From Mycolicibacterium sp. P9-64 (GTDB lineage Bacteria > Actinomycetota > Actinomycetes > Mycobacteriales > Mycobacteriaceae), in NCBI RefSeq assembly GCF_008329605.1, contig NZ_NPKO01000002.1, positions 791,043 to 855,042 on the forward strand: a DNA stretch of 64,000 bases, in the 5' to 3' direction. The notes beneath the pieces are model-generated. The model ran no database searches, was not told the DNA's origin, and worked only from the letters and a program-made list of their open reading frames with translations. The translations under genes and the position numbers were made by a program. Within the stretch, counting starts at the first letter, position 1; each line of letters starts with the position of its first letter. Shown in pieces: positions 41,452 through 50,600 of this stretch.

Positions 41452-42846
41452 GTGGCTGAATGTCGAAGTGTTGGTCTTCACTGTCTTACTGTTGGGTCGG
41501 GGTTGACAAAGGATTTGATCATCAGAAGCGTTAGCTGTTTCAGTATTCTGGGCATCGCCGCCGCCGGTGCAGTGGCATTGCTATCCACCAATTACGGAGC
41601 GGTCGCCGCTAACCCGCAACCGCGGGTCGTCCCCGAGGTTGCGCCCGTGGCGTTCAGCTTCAGTCAGATCTATCCGTGGGTGGTTGCGCCATCACCTGCG
41701 ACCAGCACCGCCGGCGCCGCTGCACTGTCCGCCGCCGCACTGACCGCAGCCGGTGGCGCCCTGCAGGTCGCTGGGCAAGGCGCCCTGCAGACCGTCAATC
41801 AACTGGGTCCACTGGCGTTCGATCTCAACTCGATACGAGCATTCAGTGCCGCGCAACCGCCGCCAGGCAGCAACACGGCAACGGGCAACTACACGAGCAT
41901 GGATCAGTGGAAGACCGGGATCGCCGGGCTGGCCAACAGCACAGGCGCGCTGGGCTTCACCGACAACCTCGCCTCGTTCGATCCGATCCTCGCCAACCAT
42001 GCCGGCGTCCTGCAGACCGCCAACAACTTTGGCCCGGCGTTCTTCAACCTGAACGTCCTCAAGGCCATCGGCTTCACCCAGGCCCCCGGCACCACATTCC
42101 TGCCCATACCCAACGGCCTGAATGACAACTTCAGTGCCGTCGACATCGGTCGGTGGTCGGCCGGAATACCTGGTGTCATCACCAACACCGGCACCACGGG
42201 CTTCGTCACCTCGACCAACTTCACGGGTGGCCCGCCGAACGACTTCCGGGTCGGAGGCCTGCACACCACGACGCAAGTTGGCGGGATGACGTTCGACTTC
42301 AACGTCCTGCCGGCCATCAGCGTCGGTCCGGCGGGTGTCTCGTTCTCGTTGGCGCCCGACATGACCGCAGCGCCAACGCCGTTCGCGGGAATCACGCCGC
42401 CGACGCCAGGGGTGGTTCAGCCCGGTGGCGGCCTACCGATGCCTGCGCCGGTGCCCGTCGCCCCGCTGGCCCCGACGCCTCCCGCTCCGACCCCCTTCGC
42501 CGCCACCAGCTCGGCGCCGGAGGCCCGCGTCGACGAGACCGAGACCGAGACGCCGAAGCCCACGAGCTCGCGGGTAACCGACGTGAAGCCAACGGCCGTG
42601 ATCCCTGGTGTCAACGGGGCTCCCGTCGTCAAGCCGCCGACGGTCCACCCTGGCGCGGCAGGAGGCAGTCCGTTCAATCCGTTCAAGCCGATCACCGACG
42701 CGATCACCAATGGCCTCGGCGCCATCACCGGTCCCCGCCAAGGGACGACCAATGGCACGGAGTCGACCGGTACCTCGTCTGGTGCAGGCACCGGCGGATC
42801 CAGCGGTGGTGCGGACTCCAGCGCCAGCGGAGCCGGATCGAACTAG
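41452..42846 (+). CDS. Exported repeat-containing protein with Pro/Thr and Ser/Gly tail
   Basis: A 464-residue protein with a hydrophobic export signal (about residues 29-52, ending A-V-A-A). Three imperfect repeats of about 85 residues follow, recognised by L-Q-T-V-N-Q-L-G-P-L-A-F-D-L-N-S-I, L-Q-T-A-N-N-F-G-P-A-F-F-N-L-N-V-L and T-Q-V-G-G-M-T-F-D-F-N-V-L. The C-terminal third is Pro/Thr-rich, then Ser/Gly-rich. I do not know a family. The GTG at 41452 has GGAG six bases before it; a TTG at 41503, nearer the signal peptide, is possible. It occupies the place of PPE62/PPE61 of M. tuberculosis, downstream of hsaF. Confidence 0.7.
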   Translation: MAECRSVGLHCLTVGSGLTKDLIIRSVSCFSILGIAAAGAVALLSTNYGAVAANPQPRVVPEVAPVAFSFSQIYPWVVAPSPATSTAGAAALSAAALTAAGGALQVAGQGALQTVNQLGPLAFDLNSIRAFSAAQPPPGSNTATGNYTSMDQWKTGIAGLANSTGALGFTDNLASFDPILANHAGVLQTANNFGPAFFNLNVLKAIGFTQAPGTTFLPIPNGLNDNFSAVDIGRWSAGIPGVITNTGTTGFVTSTNFTGGPPNDFRVGGLHTTTQVGGMTFDFNVLPAISVGPAGVSFSLAPDMTAAPTPFAGITPPTPGVVQPGGGLPMPAPVPVAPLAPTPPAPTPFAATSSAPEARVDETETETPKPTSSRVTDVKPTAVIPGVNGAPVVKPPTVHPGAAGGSPFNPFKPITDAITNGLGAITGPRQGTTNGTESTGTSSGAGTGGSSGGADSSASGAGSN

Positions 42847-42865
42847 GCCGGACGTCGTCGGCTGG

Positions 42866-43420
42866 TCACTTGCACAGCTCGACGACTCGCGCGCTGGTCC
42901 CTTCGAGGTCCTTGAGACGTGCAGCCTGGCCGGCGTCGCCGTCGGTGGTTCCGGCCAGCGCGTTGATCGCGAGACCTTGAAGATCCGCCGCGACGGAACG
43001 CAGTAGTCCGTTCAACTCCGAGGGGACGGCGGGGCTCAGGCTGTCGACGAGATGCTGGCTGCCGACGGCCATCGCCAGGCGCGCGTTGGCCGCGATCGCC
43101 TGCGCGGCGATCGGGTCGGTGCCGGTGTCGGCTTGGGTTTGCAAGGAAACCGCAGTCCGGGCCAAGACGTAGGCGTCGCACGCGCGCTTCGTCGCGTCGG
43201 CGGTCTCCTGAGCAGTAGCAGCCGGCGGGGTCGGAGACGTCGGGCGCATCAGCGCCCAGATCGCGATCCCCAGCGCGACGACCGCGATCAGCGTGGGCAC
43301 GACGAGGGCCAACCGCGACACGATGCCCGGTGCGGGAGGAGGCGGCTCGTCATCGGGGTCTGGCCGTGCGTGCGCTGGCGGGTGCGGTTGCTCTTCGTCC
43401 GGCTCAGCGCTGTGGGTCAT
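42866..43420 (-). CDS. Single-span mycobacterial membrane protein, paralogue of 28099-28656
   Basis: A 184-residue protein with a 34-residue acidic, proline-rich cytosolic part, one membrane helix (about 36-57) and an extracytoplasmic helical domain with Cys near its start (R-A-C-D-A-Y) and at the C-terminus (E-L-C-K). It aligns with 28099-28656 end to end, in the same topology and almost the same length. The function is unknown; the Cys pair may form a disulfide. It converges with the repeat protein upstream. Confidence 0.78.
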   Translation of the reverse strand: MTHSAEPDEEQPHPPAHARPDPDDEPPPPAPGIVSRLALVVPTLIAVVALGIAIWALMRPTSPTPPAATAQETADATKRACDAYVLARTAVSLQTQADTGTDPIAAQAIAANARLAMAVGSQHLVDSLSPAVPSELNGLLRSVAADLQGLAINALAGTTDGDAGQAARLKDLEGTSARVVELCK

Positions 43421-43648
43421 GGTCAACGGATCGTATCCGCTGGTCCTGTCACACGAGCCACATCGGCACCGGCATGGCAGGCCGGATAGCCGGGCTAACC
43501 AAGAAGTTTTGATGGTCCGACTCGCCGCGGTGGCCTGCACGGACACCGTCGCGGCGGTGCCGGACCCGCGAGCTTGGGTGTTTACCGTTCGGTGAGATGG
43601 CTAGGCCTTGGGCTGCGATCAAACGCATCGCAGACCAAGGAGGTAACC

Positions 43649-44044
43649 ATGAGCACGACCGCAAAGAATCTTCGTCGCGGCCTGTACGGAATGATCGCCG
43701 GAGGCCTGCTGGGCGGTGTCGCCACCGCCACGATCGCACTGCCTAGCGCAAGTGCAGCGCCGGATGAGTGCACTGCCAGCGGGGTGGCCACCGCCCAGAG
43801 CTCGGTGCAGCTGTCGATGAGCACGTATCTGCAGATGCACCCGCAGACCAACCAGGCGATGACCGACATCGCCAAGCAGTCGCCGACCGAGGCGCAGGTG
43901 TCCTACCGCACCTACTTCGAGAACAACCCCAAGGTTGCCGATGACCTCAAGGGCATTCAGCAACCCGTCACCGAGCTGTCGTCGCAGTGCGGCATCCAGG
44001 TGACACCGAACCAGCTGACCGACGCGCTGAAGACGGCCGTCTAA
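43649..44044 (+). CDS. Hemophore-like secreted heme-binding protein
   Basis: A 131-residue protein with a signal peptide (ending A-S-A-A-P) and a mature helical domain of about 95 residues with two Cys (D-E-C-T-A and S-Q-C-G-I). This matches the mycobacterial hemophore-related family (Rv0203-like, 'hemophore-related protein'). An AGGAGG site six bases upstream fixes the start. It resembles the protein at 50127 in the mature part (S-T-Y-L/F, H-P-x-x-N-x-A, D-D-L-x-x-I-Q-x-P). Heme binding is inferred from the family, not from visible ligands. Confidence 0.75.
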   Translation: MSTTAKNLRRGLYGMIAGGLLGGVATATIALPSASAAPDECTASGVATAQSSVQLSMSTYLQMHPQTNQAMTDIAKQSPTEAQVSYRTYFENNPKVADDLKGIQQPVTELSSQCGIQVTPNQLTDALKTAV

Positions 44045-44069
44045 CAGCAAGCGGAGGCAAGATGGGGCG

Positions 44070-45074
44070 GTGAACTCGGCCCCCCCAACGCGGCCCGCCG
44101 ACACCAAGCGACGTGTCGGTTCCCTCGAGGTCTTGCTCTTCAGCCTCATCGCGCTGGCGGTTTCCGCCGGCGCGATGAGTGCGTTCGTGGCAGGCGATCC
44201 GCGTCTGAGCACGGCGGCGACGGTGTTCTGCGGCGTCTTCGTCCAGGCCCTGCCGTTCCTAGTGCTCGGCGTCGTCGTCAGCGGGCTGATCGCGGCATTC
44301 GTCAGTGCAGAGCGGCTGTCGCGGTGGCTGCCTCGCAGGCCCGCGTTGGCCGTCGCGCTCGCGGGCATCGGCGGCGCGGCGCTACCCGGGTGTGAGTGCG
44401 GGTCGGTTCCAGTAGCCCGTCGGCTCTTCGGCCCCGGCACGAATGGGGCTGCGGCGCTTACGTTCATGCTCTCCGCACCCGCGATCAACCCCGTCGTTCT
44501 GGTCGCCACCGCCGTGGCGTTTCCCGGCCAGCCCGCGCTGGTGCTGGCAAGGTGCGCGGCCTCGCTGGCCACGGCCGTCGTGATGGGGATGCTGTGGTCG
44601 CGCTTCGGGCGCGACGCGTGGGTGACGCGCGATCTTCCCGAGCCGCCCGCCGAGGGATCGTCCCGGTGGACCGTCTTCTCCGAGGCAGCGCGCCACGACT
44701 TCCTGCAGGCCGCGTCCTATCTGGTGGTGGGCGCCGCCGCCGCCGCGGCGATGCGAGTGTTGGTACCCGCGTGGGTCTTCGAGCACCTCGCAGGCAACCT
44801 GATCGTCGGTGTCGTCACGATGGGCTTGCTGGCCGTCGTGCTGGCACTGTGCTCGGAGGCCGACGCGTTCGTGGCGGCCAGCCTGACGATGCTGCCGCTG
44901 GTGCCTCGGTTGGTGTTCCTTGTCGTCGGCCCCGCGTTCGACGTCAAGCTCGCCGCCATGCAGGCGGGCATGTTCGGGCGCCAGTTCGCGGTGCGGTTCG
45001 GTCCCGTCACGTTCGTGGTGGCCACGGTGATCGCGACGGCGGTTGGGCTGGCGCTGCTTGGAGGCGGCACGTGA
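44070..45074 (+). CDS. YcgR/ArsP-type permease (DUF318)
   Basis: A 334-residue permease with about eight membrane segments. The family motif appears as P-G-C-E-C-G-S-V-P-V-A, a Cys-x-Cys at the membrane interface like the C-S-C-G of ArsP/YcgR permeases. It starts with a GTG and overlaps the next gene (GTGA), which encodes a YcgQ-like protein; this pairing is standard in Bacillus and actinobacteria. The substrate is not established; a metal or metalloid complex is likely. Confidence 0.82.
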   Translation: MNSAPPTRPADTKRRVGSLEVLLFSLIALAVSAGAMSAFVAGDPRLSTAATVFCGVFVQALPFLVLGVVVSGLIAAFVSAERLSRWLPRRPALAVALAGIGGAALPGCECGSVPVARRLFGPGTNGAAALTFMLSAPAINPVVLVATAVAFPGQPALVLARCAASLATAVVMGMLWSRFGRDAWVTRDLPEPPAEGSSRWTVFSEAARHDFLQAASYLVVGAAAAAAMRVLVPAWVFEHLAGNLIVGVVTMGLLAVVLALCSEADAFVAASLTMLPLVPRLVFLVVGPAFDVKLAAMQAGMFGRQFAVRFGPVTFVVATVIATAVGLALLGGGT

Positions 45075-45826
45075 GCCGGGGCACGCAGAACCTCGTCCTG
45101 CTGTTGGTGGGGCTGAGCACCGCGGTGATGCTCGTCAAGGGCACGTACCTGAACTACGTGAAACCAGGGCTGCTGCCGTGGCTGATCGCGGCCGCGGCGG
45201 TGCTGGTCATCCTCGGGCTGGCGGCCGTCGTTCGCGACCTGCGCCACGCGGCAGGCGATCCCGATCCCGGTCACGATGAGCACGAGGGCCACGATTCCCA
45301 TCACGATTCCCATCACGATGGCCATCGGCACCAGCCGTGGCTGGCCTGGCTGCTGCTCATTCCGATCGCCATGGTGGCGTTCGTGGTGCCGCCGCCGCTG
45401 GACGCCCGAGGGGCCAGCCCGCAGGCCGCGGTCAGTACGCCGCACCGCAGACCCTTCCCCCCGCTGCCGCCCGGCCCTGCGCCCGTGGTGTCGCTGCCGG
45501 AGACCGTGATGCGGGCGGCCGCTGACTCCACGAATTCGCTTGATGGCAGGTCGATTACGCTGACCGGCTTCTCGCTGCACCACGCCGGGGGCGTCGACCT
45601 CGGCAGGGTCGTCATCGTGTGCTGCGCCGCCGACGCGCAGCTGGCCCGCATCCACCTCACCGGCCCCGGGCTCGATGCGGCGAAGGGCTTTCCCGACGAC
45701 ACCTGGCTGCGGATCCTTGGCCAGATCGTGCCGGGATCGGCGCAGGCGGTCGACGGCTTCATCCCGACGATGTCGGTCGAAAGCGTGACGCAGATCGACA
45801 AGCCGAAGAACACCTATGCGTACTAA
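45071..45826 (+). CDS. YcgQ-like (TIGR03943/DUF1980) partner protein with His-rich loop
   Basis: A 251-residue protein with two N-terminal membrane helices, a cytosolic loop rich in His/Asp/Glu (about 60-87, containing repeated H-D-S-H-H), a third helix, and a C-terminal extracytoplasmic OB-like domain with V-I-V-C-C-A-A-D. The His-rich stretch suggests zinc or another transition metal. It is translationally coupled to the permease, forming a two-component unit whose mechanism is not known. Confidence 0.8.
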   Translation: MSRGTQNLVLLLVGLSTAVMLVKGTYLNYVKPGLLPWLIAAAAVLVILGLAAVVRDLRHAAGDPDPGHDEHEGHDSHHDSHHDGHRHQPWLAWLLLIPIAMVAFVVPPPLDARGASPQAAVSTPHRRPFPPLPPGPAPVVSLPETVMRAAADSTNSLDGRSITLTGFSLHHAGGVDLGRVVIVCCAADAQLARIHLTGPGLDAAKGFPDDTWLRILGQIVPGSAQAVDGFIPTMSVESVTQIDKPKNTYAY

Positions 45827-45865
45827 CGGCGATGAGTTCCGGCGCAGAGGCGGGTCTGTTCTCGC

Positions 45866-46630
45866 ATGACCACCAACGATTCGCCATCGCGACCACCCGT
45901 CGTCGACATGGCCATCTGGCAGGCCGCCCGCGACGAGCTCCTGATCCGCGAGAAGGCGCACACCCGTGAGGGCGATGCGGTCGCCGCGGCCCGCCGCCGG
46001 CTGCCGATGGTGGAGTTCGACGGGACGGTCGAGGTCGTCGGGCCCGATGGACCGGTGCCGTTCATCGACCTGTTCGAGGAGCGCGGCGAGCTCGTGGTCT
46101 ACAAGCACATGTGGCACGACGGCGCGCCGCACCAGGGGCAGTGCGGCGGCTGCACCACCACGGCGTGGCACGTCAAGGACGCCGTCTACCTGAATGCCCG
46201 TGGCGTTTCGTACGCGGTGCTGACCGAGGGCCGATGGGACGAGGTGGCTCCCTACGTGGAGTTCATGGGCTACACCGAACCTTGGTATTCGGTGCGCGAT
46301 CTGGGCGCGCCGGTCGGCAACGACATGGGTTCGATCACCTGCTATCTGCGCGACGGTGACCGCGTGTTCCTCACCTACGCCACGACCGGCCGGGGCAACG
46401 AGCCGGTCAACGGCTCCATGGGCCTGCTCGACATGACGCCGTACGGGCGCGGTGAGGCTTGGGAGGACAAGCCGGAGGGTTGGCCAGAGGGACGGCACTC
46501 GTGCTGGTACTGGTGTTCGGACGCGGATGGGAACGCCACCTGGGGCGAGACGAGTCGCCCCGTGCCGCAGTGGACCCGCCCCGGCGCGACCCCCGTGCAG
46601 ACCCTCGGCAGGCAGGGCGAGCACGACTGA
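45866..46630 (+). CDS. DUF899 thioredoxin-like protein
   Basis: A 254-residue cytoplasmic protein of the DUF899 family. A helical N-terminus with the typical L-x-x-R-E-K-A-H-T-R-E-x-D-A is followed by a thioredoxin-like core with the redox site G-Q-C-G-G-C-T-T. The Y-x-x-T-x-R-G-x-E stretch and W-Y-W-C are characteristic. The reaction is unknown. It is unrelated in theme to its neighbours. Confidence 0.8.
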   Translation: MTTNDSPSRPPVVDMAIWQAARDELLIREKAHTREGDAVAAARRRLPMVEFDGTVEVVGPDGPVPFIDLFEERGELVVYKHMWHDGAPHQGQCGGCTTTAWHVKDAVYLNARGVSYAVLTEGRWDEVAPYVEFMGYTEPWYSVRDLGAPVGNDMGSITCYLRDGDRVFLTYATTGRGNEPVNGSMGLLDMTPYGRGEAWEDKPEGWPEGRHSCWYWCSDADGNATWGETSRPVPQWTRPGATPVQTLGRQGEHD

Positions 46631-46646
46631 TGTTTGGATGACGCCC

Positions 46647-47831
46647 ATGAGCACCTTTCCCGGCTTCGCCGACGAGGGCTTCGGACCGGTCGCCGACGCG
46701 TTCGTCGAGAATTTTCGCCGGGGCAGCGAGATGGGCGCGGGGTGCGCGGTGTACCACGACGGCCGACTGGTCGTCGACCTGTACGGCGGCACCGCCGACG
46801 CTGCTACGTCGAGACCGTGGACGGCCGACACCCTGACGATCGGCTTCTCCGTATCGAAGGGCTTGATGGCGCTATGCGGCTACCTGGCCCAGCAGCGCGG
46901 ACTCCTTGACTTCGACGCCCCGGTCGCCACGGTGTGGCCGGAATTCGCCGGGAACGGCAAGCGGGACATCGTGATTCGCGACGTGTTCTCGCACAGGGCG
47001 GGGCTGATTGCCCTCGATGCGGTGTTGACCCTGGATGACGTCCTGAACTGGGAGCCCGTGATCAAGGCCATCGAGGCGCAGCGACCGCTGTGGACGCCGG
47101 GCACGGCGTACTCCTACCACGCGCTGACCTTCGGATGGCTCACCGGCGAGATCCTTCGCCGCGCCACGGGCAAGATGCCGAGTGCGCTGCTGGCCGACTA
47201 CCTCGCCGACGCCCTCGGCGTGAACGCCTGGATGGGGCTGCCCGCCGACGAGCAGCACCGGGTGGCCCGGATGCATGCCCCTCGCTCGAGGATCCGGCGC
47301 ACCGCCTTCCGCGTGCTGCCGAAGATCCTGCCGCGAATCGGCAGGGCGGCCACCGTGCGGGCAGTCACGATGGGGGAGGCGTTCCCCTTCTCGTTGATCG
47401 ACGGCGGCGCGGGTGATTTCAACTCCCCCGCCGTGCATTCCGCCCAGATCCCTGCAGCGAATGCCATTCTCGACGCGCGGGCGCTGGCGACCATCTACGC
47501 CGCGGCGGTGTCCTCGGTGAACGACGTGCAATTGCTGACGGACGAGTCGATCGCCGATGCCGTCAAGGTGCGCTCCGCTGGCCGCGGATGGCACGTTTCA
47601 CTCACTCCGCCTGGCGTCCGCTTTTCGACCGGATTCCTCGTCAACGGCATCCCCTACCGACCACTGCTGTCGGACTCGTCGTTCGGCCACGACGGTGCGA
47701 GCGGCAGCCTCGGCTTTGCCGACGCCGAGAGCCGGACCGGCTTCGGGTACGTCAACAACCTGATCGGCGGGGGCCGCGATCAACGTGCCAACGACCTGAC
47801 CGCTGCCCTCCGGCGCTGCCTGGATCGTTAG
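46647..47831 (+). CDS. Serine beta-lactamase-fold hydrolase (class C/esterase type)
   Basis: A 394-residue enzyme of the beta-lactamase/D-alanyl carboxypeptidase/esterase superfamily. The nucleophile motif S-x-x-K is S-V-S-K at about residue 72, and the Tyr motif is Y-S-Y-H at about 155. There is no signal peptide, which suggests an esterase or lactonase acting inside the cell, as in many actinobacterial relatives. ATG 46638 is an alternative start. Confidence 0.83.
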   Translation: MSTFPGFADEGFGPVADAFVENFRRGSEMGAGCAVYHDGRLVVDLYGGTADAATSRPWTADTLTIGFSVSKGLMALCGYLAQQRGLLDFDAPVATVWPEFAGNGKRDIVIRDVFSHRAGLIALDAVLTLDDVLNWEPVIKAIEAQRPLWTPGTAYSYHALTFGWLTGEILRRATGKMPSALLADYLADALGVNAWMGLPADEQHRVARMHAPRSRIRRTAFRVLPKILPRIGRAATVRAVTMGEAFPFSLIDGGAGDFNSPAVHSAQIPAANAILDARALATIYAAAVSSVNDVQLLTDESIADAVKVRSAGRGWHVSLTPPGVRFSTGFLVNGIPYRPLLSDSSFGHDGASGSLGFADAESRTGFGYVNNLIGGGRDQRANDLTAALRRCLDR

Positions 47832-47860
47832 CCGTCGGACCCTGCGGGCACTATTGCGGG

Positions 47861-50002
47861 ATGCTTCACCCTGATGGCTCCTCACGTCCAGAGTCTGATT
47901 GCTCCTCGCGTCCGCATGCGACCCGCGAGCAGGCCCAAGCGATCCTCGAGCAGCTGGCCGGACCGCAGGCCACGTTGCGCGACGATCAGTGGACGGCGAT
48001 CGAGGCGCTCGTCGTGCACCGCAGGCGCGCGCTCGTCGTGCAGCGCACGGGGTGGGGCAAGTCGGCGGTGTACTTCATCTCCGCCAAACTGCTCCGCGCT
48101 GCGGGCCACGGACCGACGGTGATCGTGTCGCCTCTGCTGGCGCTGATGCGCAACCAGGTGGCCGCCGCCGAGCGGGCAGGCGTGCACGCCGCCACCATCA
48201 ACTCGAGCAACGTCACGGACTGGTCCGAGATCCATGACCGGGTACGCAACGGCGATCTCGACGTCCTGCTGGTCAGCCCGGAACGGCTGAACAACCCCGA
48301 CTTTCGTGATCAGGTGCTGCCCGCGCTTGCGCACGACGCCGGTCTGGTCGTGGTCGACGAGGCGCACTGCGTCTCGGACTGGGGGCATGACTTCCGGCCC
48401 GACTACCGCCGCATCCGCACGCTGATCGGAGAACTCGGCGCGAACGTTCCGGTATTGGCCACCACGGCCACCGCCAACGACCGTGTGGTCGACGACGTGG
48501 CCACCCAATTGGGTGTCGGTGGTGGCGAAACCCTGGTGCTGCGTGGTGGGCTGGATCGCGAGTCGCTGAGGCTGTCGGTGGTGCGGGCTGGCAATCCGGC
48601 GCAACGGGCGGCTTGGCTTGCCGCACACATCGATTCGCTTCCTGGTTCGGGCATCGTCTACACGCTGACCGTCGCGCAGGCACACGACGTCGCGGCACTG
48701 CTGCGCGAACGGGGTCACGCGATAGCGGCCTACACCGGTTCGACCGAGACCGCCGAGCGTGAACAACTCGAGGGCGACCTGCTCGCCAACCGGGTCAAGG
48801 CTCTGATCGCCACGTCGGCGCTCGGCATGGGATTCGACAAGCCGGACCTCGGCTTCGTCGTCCACCTTGGTGCACCGTCCTCACCCATCGCCTACTACCA
48901 GCAGGTCGGCCGCGCAGGCAGGTCGACGGCCAGCGCTGAGGTGGTGTTGTTGCCCGGTCGCGAGGATCAGGACGTCTGGCGTTACTTCTCGTCGGTGGCG
49001 TTCCCTTCGGAGTTGATGGTGTGCAACGTCATTGACGCTCTCGAGCTCGACCGCCCGCAGTCGACGCCGGCGCTCGAGCCGCTGGTGGACCTTGGCCGGA
49101 CCCGGCTGGAGATGGTGCTGAAGGTGCTCGACGTGGACGGGGCGGTGCGACGCGTCAAGGGCGGCTGGGTCAGCACCGGACAGCCATGGGAGTACGACGA
49201 GGCGCGTTACCGCAAGCTCGACGAGGCCCGTAAACGGGAGCAGCAGGCGATGCTCGACTACCAGGCCACCGACGGCTGCCGGATGGCGTTCCTGCGCGGC
49301 CAGCTCGACGATCCCGACTTGACGGACGGCGAGCGGTGCGGGCGCTGCGACAACTGCGCGGGGTCGCGCTACGACGGTGCCGTGGACGCCACGGCGGCCG
49401 AGGACACCAGGGCTCGCCTGATGCGGCCCGGCGTGGAGATCACGCCGCGCAAGCAGTGGCCGTCGGGCCTGGCCAAGCTCGGTGTCGACCTGAGCGGGCG
49501 CATCGGCGATGGACCATCGCCCGGCCGGGTGATCGGCCGGGTGACCGATCTGGGCTGGGGAGCCCGGTTGCGTCGGGTGCTCGACGAACCCGACGGCGAG
49601 GTGTCCGACGACGTCGTGCAGGCCGCGGTGAAGGTGCTGGCGTCATGGGACTGGAAGACGCGACCCACCGCCGTGCTGGCGCTGGACTCCGACGAGCATC
49701 CGAAGCTGATCGGGTCGCTTGCGCGTGAGCTCGCCCGGCTCGGCAAACTCACCGATCTCGGCACGTTGCAGTACGCGCCGGAACGCCGTCCCGTGACCGC
49801 GGCCAACTCGGCCTATCGGGTGGCCGCTCTGCATGGTTCGTGGCTGGCGCCGGATCCCGCGGTGATCGGGTCGGCCGGCGGCCCTGTGCTGCTGGTCGAC
49901 GACGTCACCGACACCGGATGGACGCTGACGATGGCTGCCAGGGTGGTGCGGGCGGCAGGAGCACCGGACGTGCTGCCGTTCGCGTTGGCGGCCACCAGCT
50001 AG
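47861..50002 (+). CDS. recQ: RecQ-family DNA helicase fused to a phosphoribosyltransferase-like domain
   Basis: A 713-residue protein. The helicase core spans about 35-370: Walker A R-T-G-W-G-K-S (about 60-66), D-E-A-H (about 166), A-T-T-A-T-A, and the motif VI region Q-Q-V-G-R-A-G-R. A RecQ zinc module follows (C then C-x-x-C-x-x-C at about 491-497). Instead of an HRDC domain, the C-terminal roughly 180 residues end in V-L-L-V-D-D-V-T-D-T-G-W-T-L, a PRPP-binding loop typical of type I phosphoribosyltransferases. The role would be 3'-5' unwinding in recombination/repair, with the transferase-like domain possibly regulating or binding nucleotides. The start at 47861 is the first ATG after the previous stop. 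Confidence 0.9.
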   Translation: MLHPDGSSRPESDCSSRPHATREQAQAILEQLAGPQATLRDDQWTAIEALVVHRRRALVVQRTGWGKSAVYFISAKLLRAAGHGPTVIVSPLLALMRNQVAAAERAGVHAATINSSNVTDWSEIHDRVRNGDLDVLLVSPERLNNPDFRDQVLPALAHDAGLVVVDEAHCVSDWGHDFRPDYRRIRTLIGELGANVPVLATTATANDRVVDDVATQLGVGGGETLVLRGGLDRESLRLSVVRAGNPAQRAAWLAAHIDSLPGSGIVYTLTVAQAHDVAALLRERGHAIAAYTGSTETAEREQLEGDLLANRVKALIATSALGMGFDKPDLGFVVHLGAPSSPIAYYQQVGRAGRSTASAEVVLLPGREDQDVWRYFSSVAFPSELMVCNVIDALELDRPQSTPALEPLVDLGRTRLEMVLKVLDVDGAVRRVKGGWVSTGQPWEYDEARYRKLDEARKREQQAMLDYQATDGCRMAFLRGQLDDPDLTDGERCGRCDNCAGSRYDGAVDATAAEDTRARLMRPGVEITPRKQWPSGLAKLGVDLSGRIGDGPSPGRVIGRVTDLGWGARLRRVLDEPDGEVSDDVVQAAVKVLASWDWKTRPTAVLALDSDEHPKLIGSLARELARLGKLTDLGTLQYAPERRPVTAANSAYRVAALHGSWLAPDPAVIGSAGGPVLLVDDVTDTGWTLTMAARVVRAAGAPDVLPFALAATS

Positions 50003-50126
50003 GGATGCTCAGATGCCTCGCGCACCACACGGGTAACACCGCGCGCCGCTCCAGCGAAGTCATGTGCAGTGGCCCAGTCACCGTCATCAGCGTGGCTGGG
50101 TACCAGGAACGAGAGAGAGCTTGCCC

Positions 50127-50585
50127 ATGATCGAGACCAAGACAGTGATTCGCCGATCCGCACTCGCAGTCATCGCAGCCGGAGCGGCCTTCGTCGCACT
50201 GACGGCGCCCTCGGCCAGCGCCGATCCGGTAGAGGCCGACGACACCACGGCACCCACGACGGCAGCGGCCCCCGCCGCCCCGGCAACGCCCGTCGCCGCG
50301 GCCGCTGGTGACTGCAACGCCGCAGGGCTGGCGAACACCATCAGCTCGGTGACGGCCTCGCTCTCGACGTACTTCGCGGCCCATCCCGACGTCAACGAGG
50401 CGCTGATCGAGGCCACCCGGCAACCTGCGTTCGTCGCGGTCGGACAGTTCGACGGCTACTTCAAGGATCACCCGGAGCAGGCCGACGACCTTCGTGCCAT
50501 CCAGGCGCCGCTGACTGCCTTCAAGGATCGCTGCGGTCTGCAGGTGGCACCCACCGACGCCCTCGCGGTGCTGGCCGAGGTCTAG
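50127..50585 (+). CDS. Hemophore-like secreted protein, second copy
   Basis: A 152-residue protein with a signal peptide (ending S-A-S-A-D-P), an Ala/Thr/Pro linker of about 25 residues, and a helical domain with two Cys (G-D-C-N-A and D-R-C-G-L), related to the protein at 43649. It belongs to the mycobacterial hemophore-related family. The linker is absent from the other copy. Heme binding is inferred only. It converges with the IclR gene. Confidence 0.72.
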   Translation: MIETKTVIRRSALAVIAAGAAFVALTAPSASADPVEADDTTAPTTAAAPAAPATPVAAAAGDCNAAGLANTISSVTASLSTYFAAHPDVNEALIEATRQPAFVAVGQFDGYFKDHPEQADDLRAIQAPLTAFKDRCGLQVAPTDALAVLAEV

Positions 50586-50600
50586 GTCCAGCGCAAGCGC

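Noticed and set aside
44717..46831. 704-codon open frame opposite the permease, YcgQ-like and DUF899 genes
   Set aside because: It crosses three well-supported genes on the other strand and has no recognisable domain.
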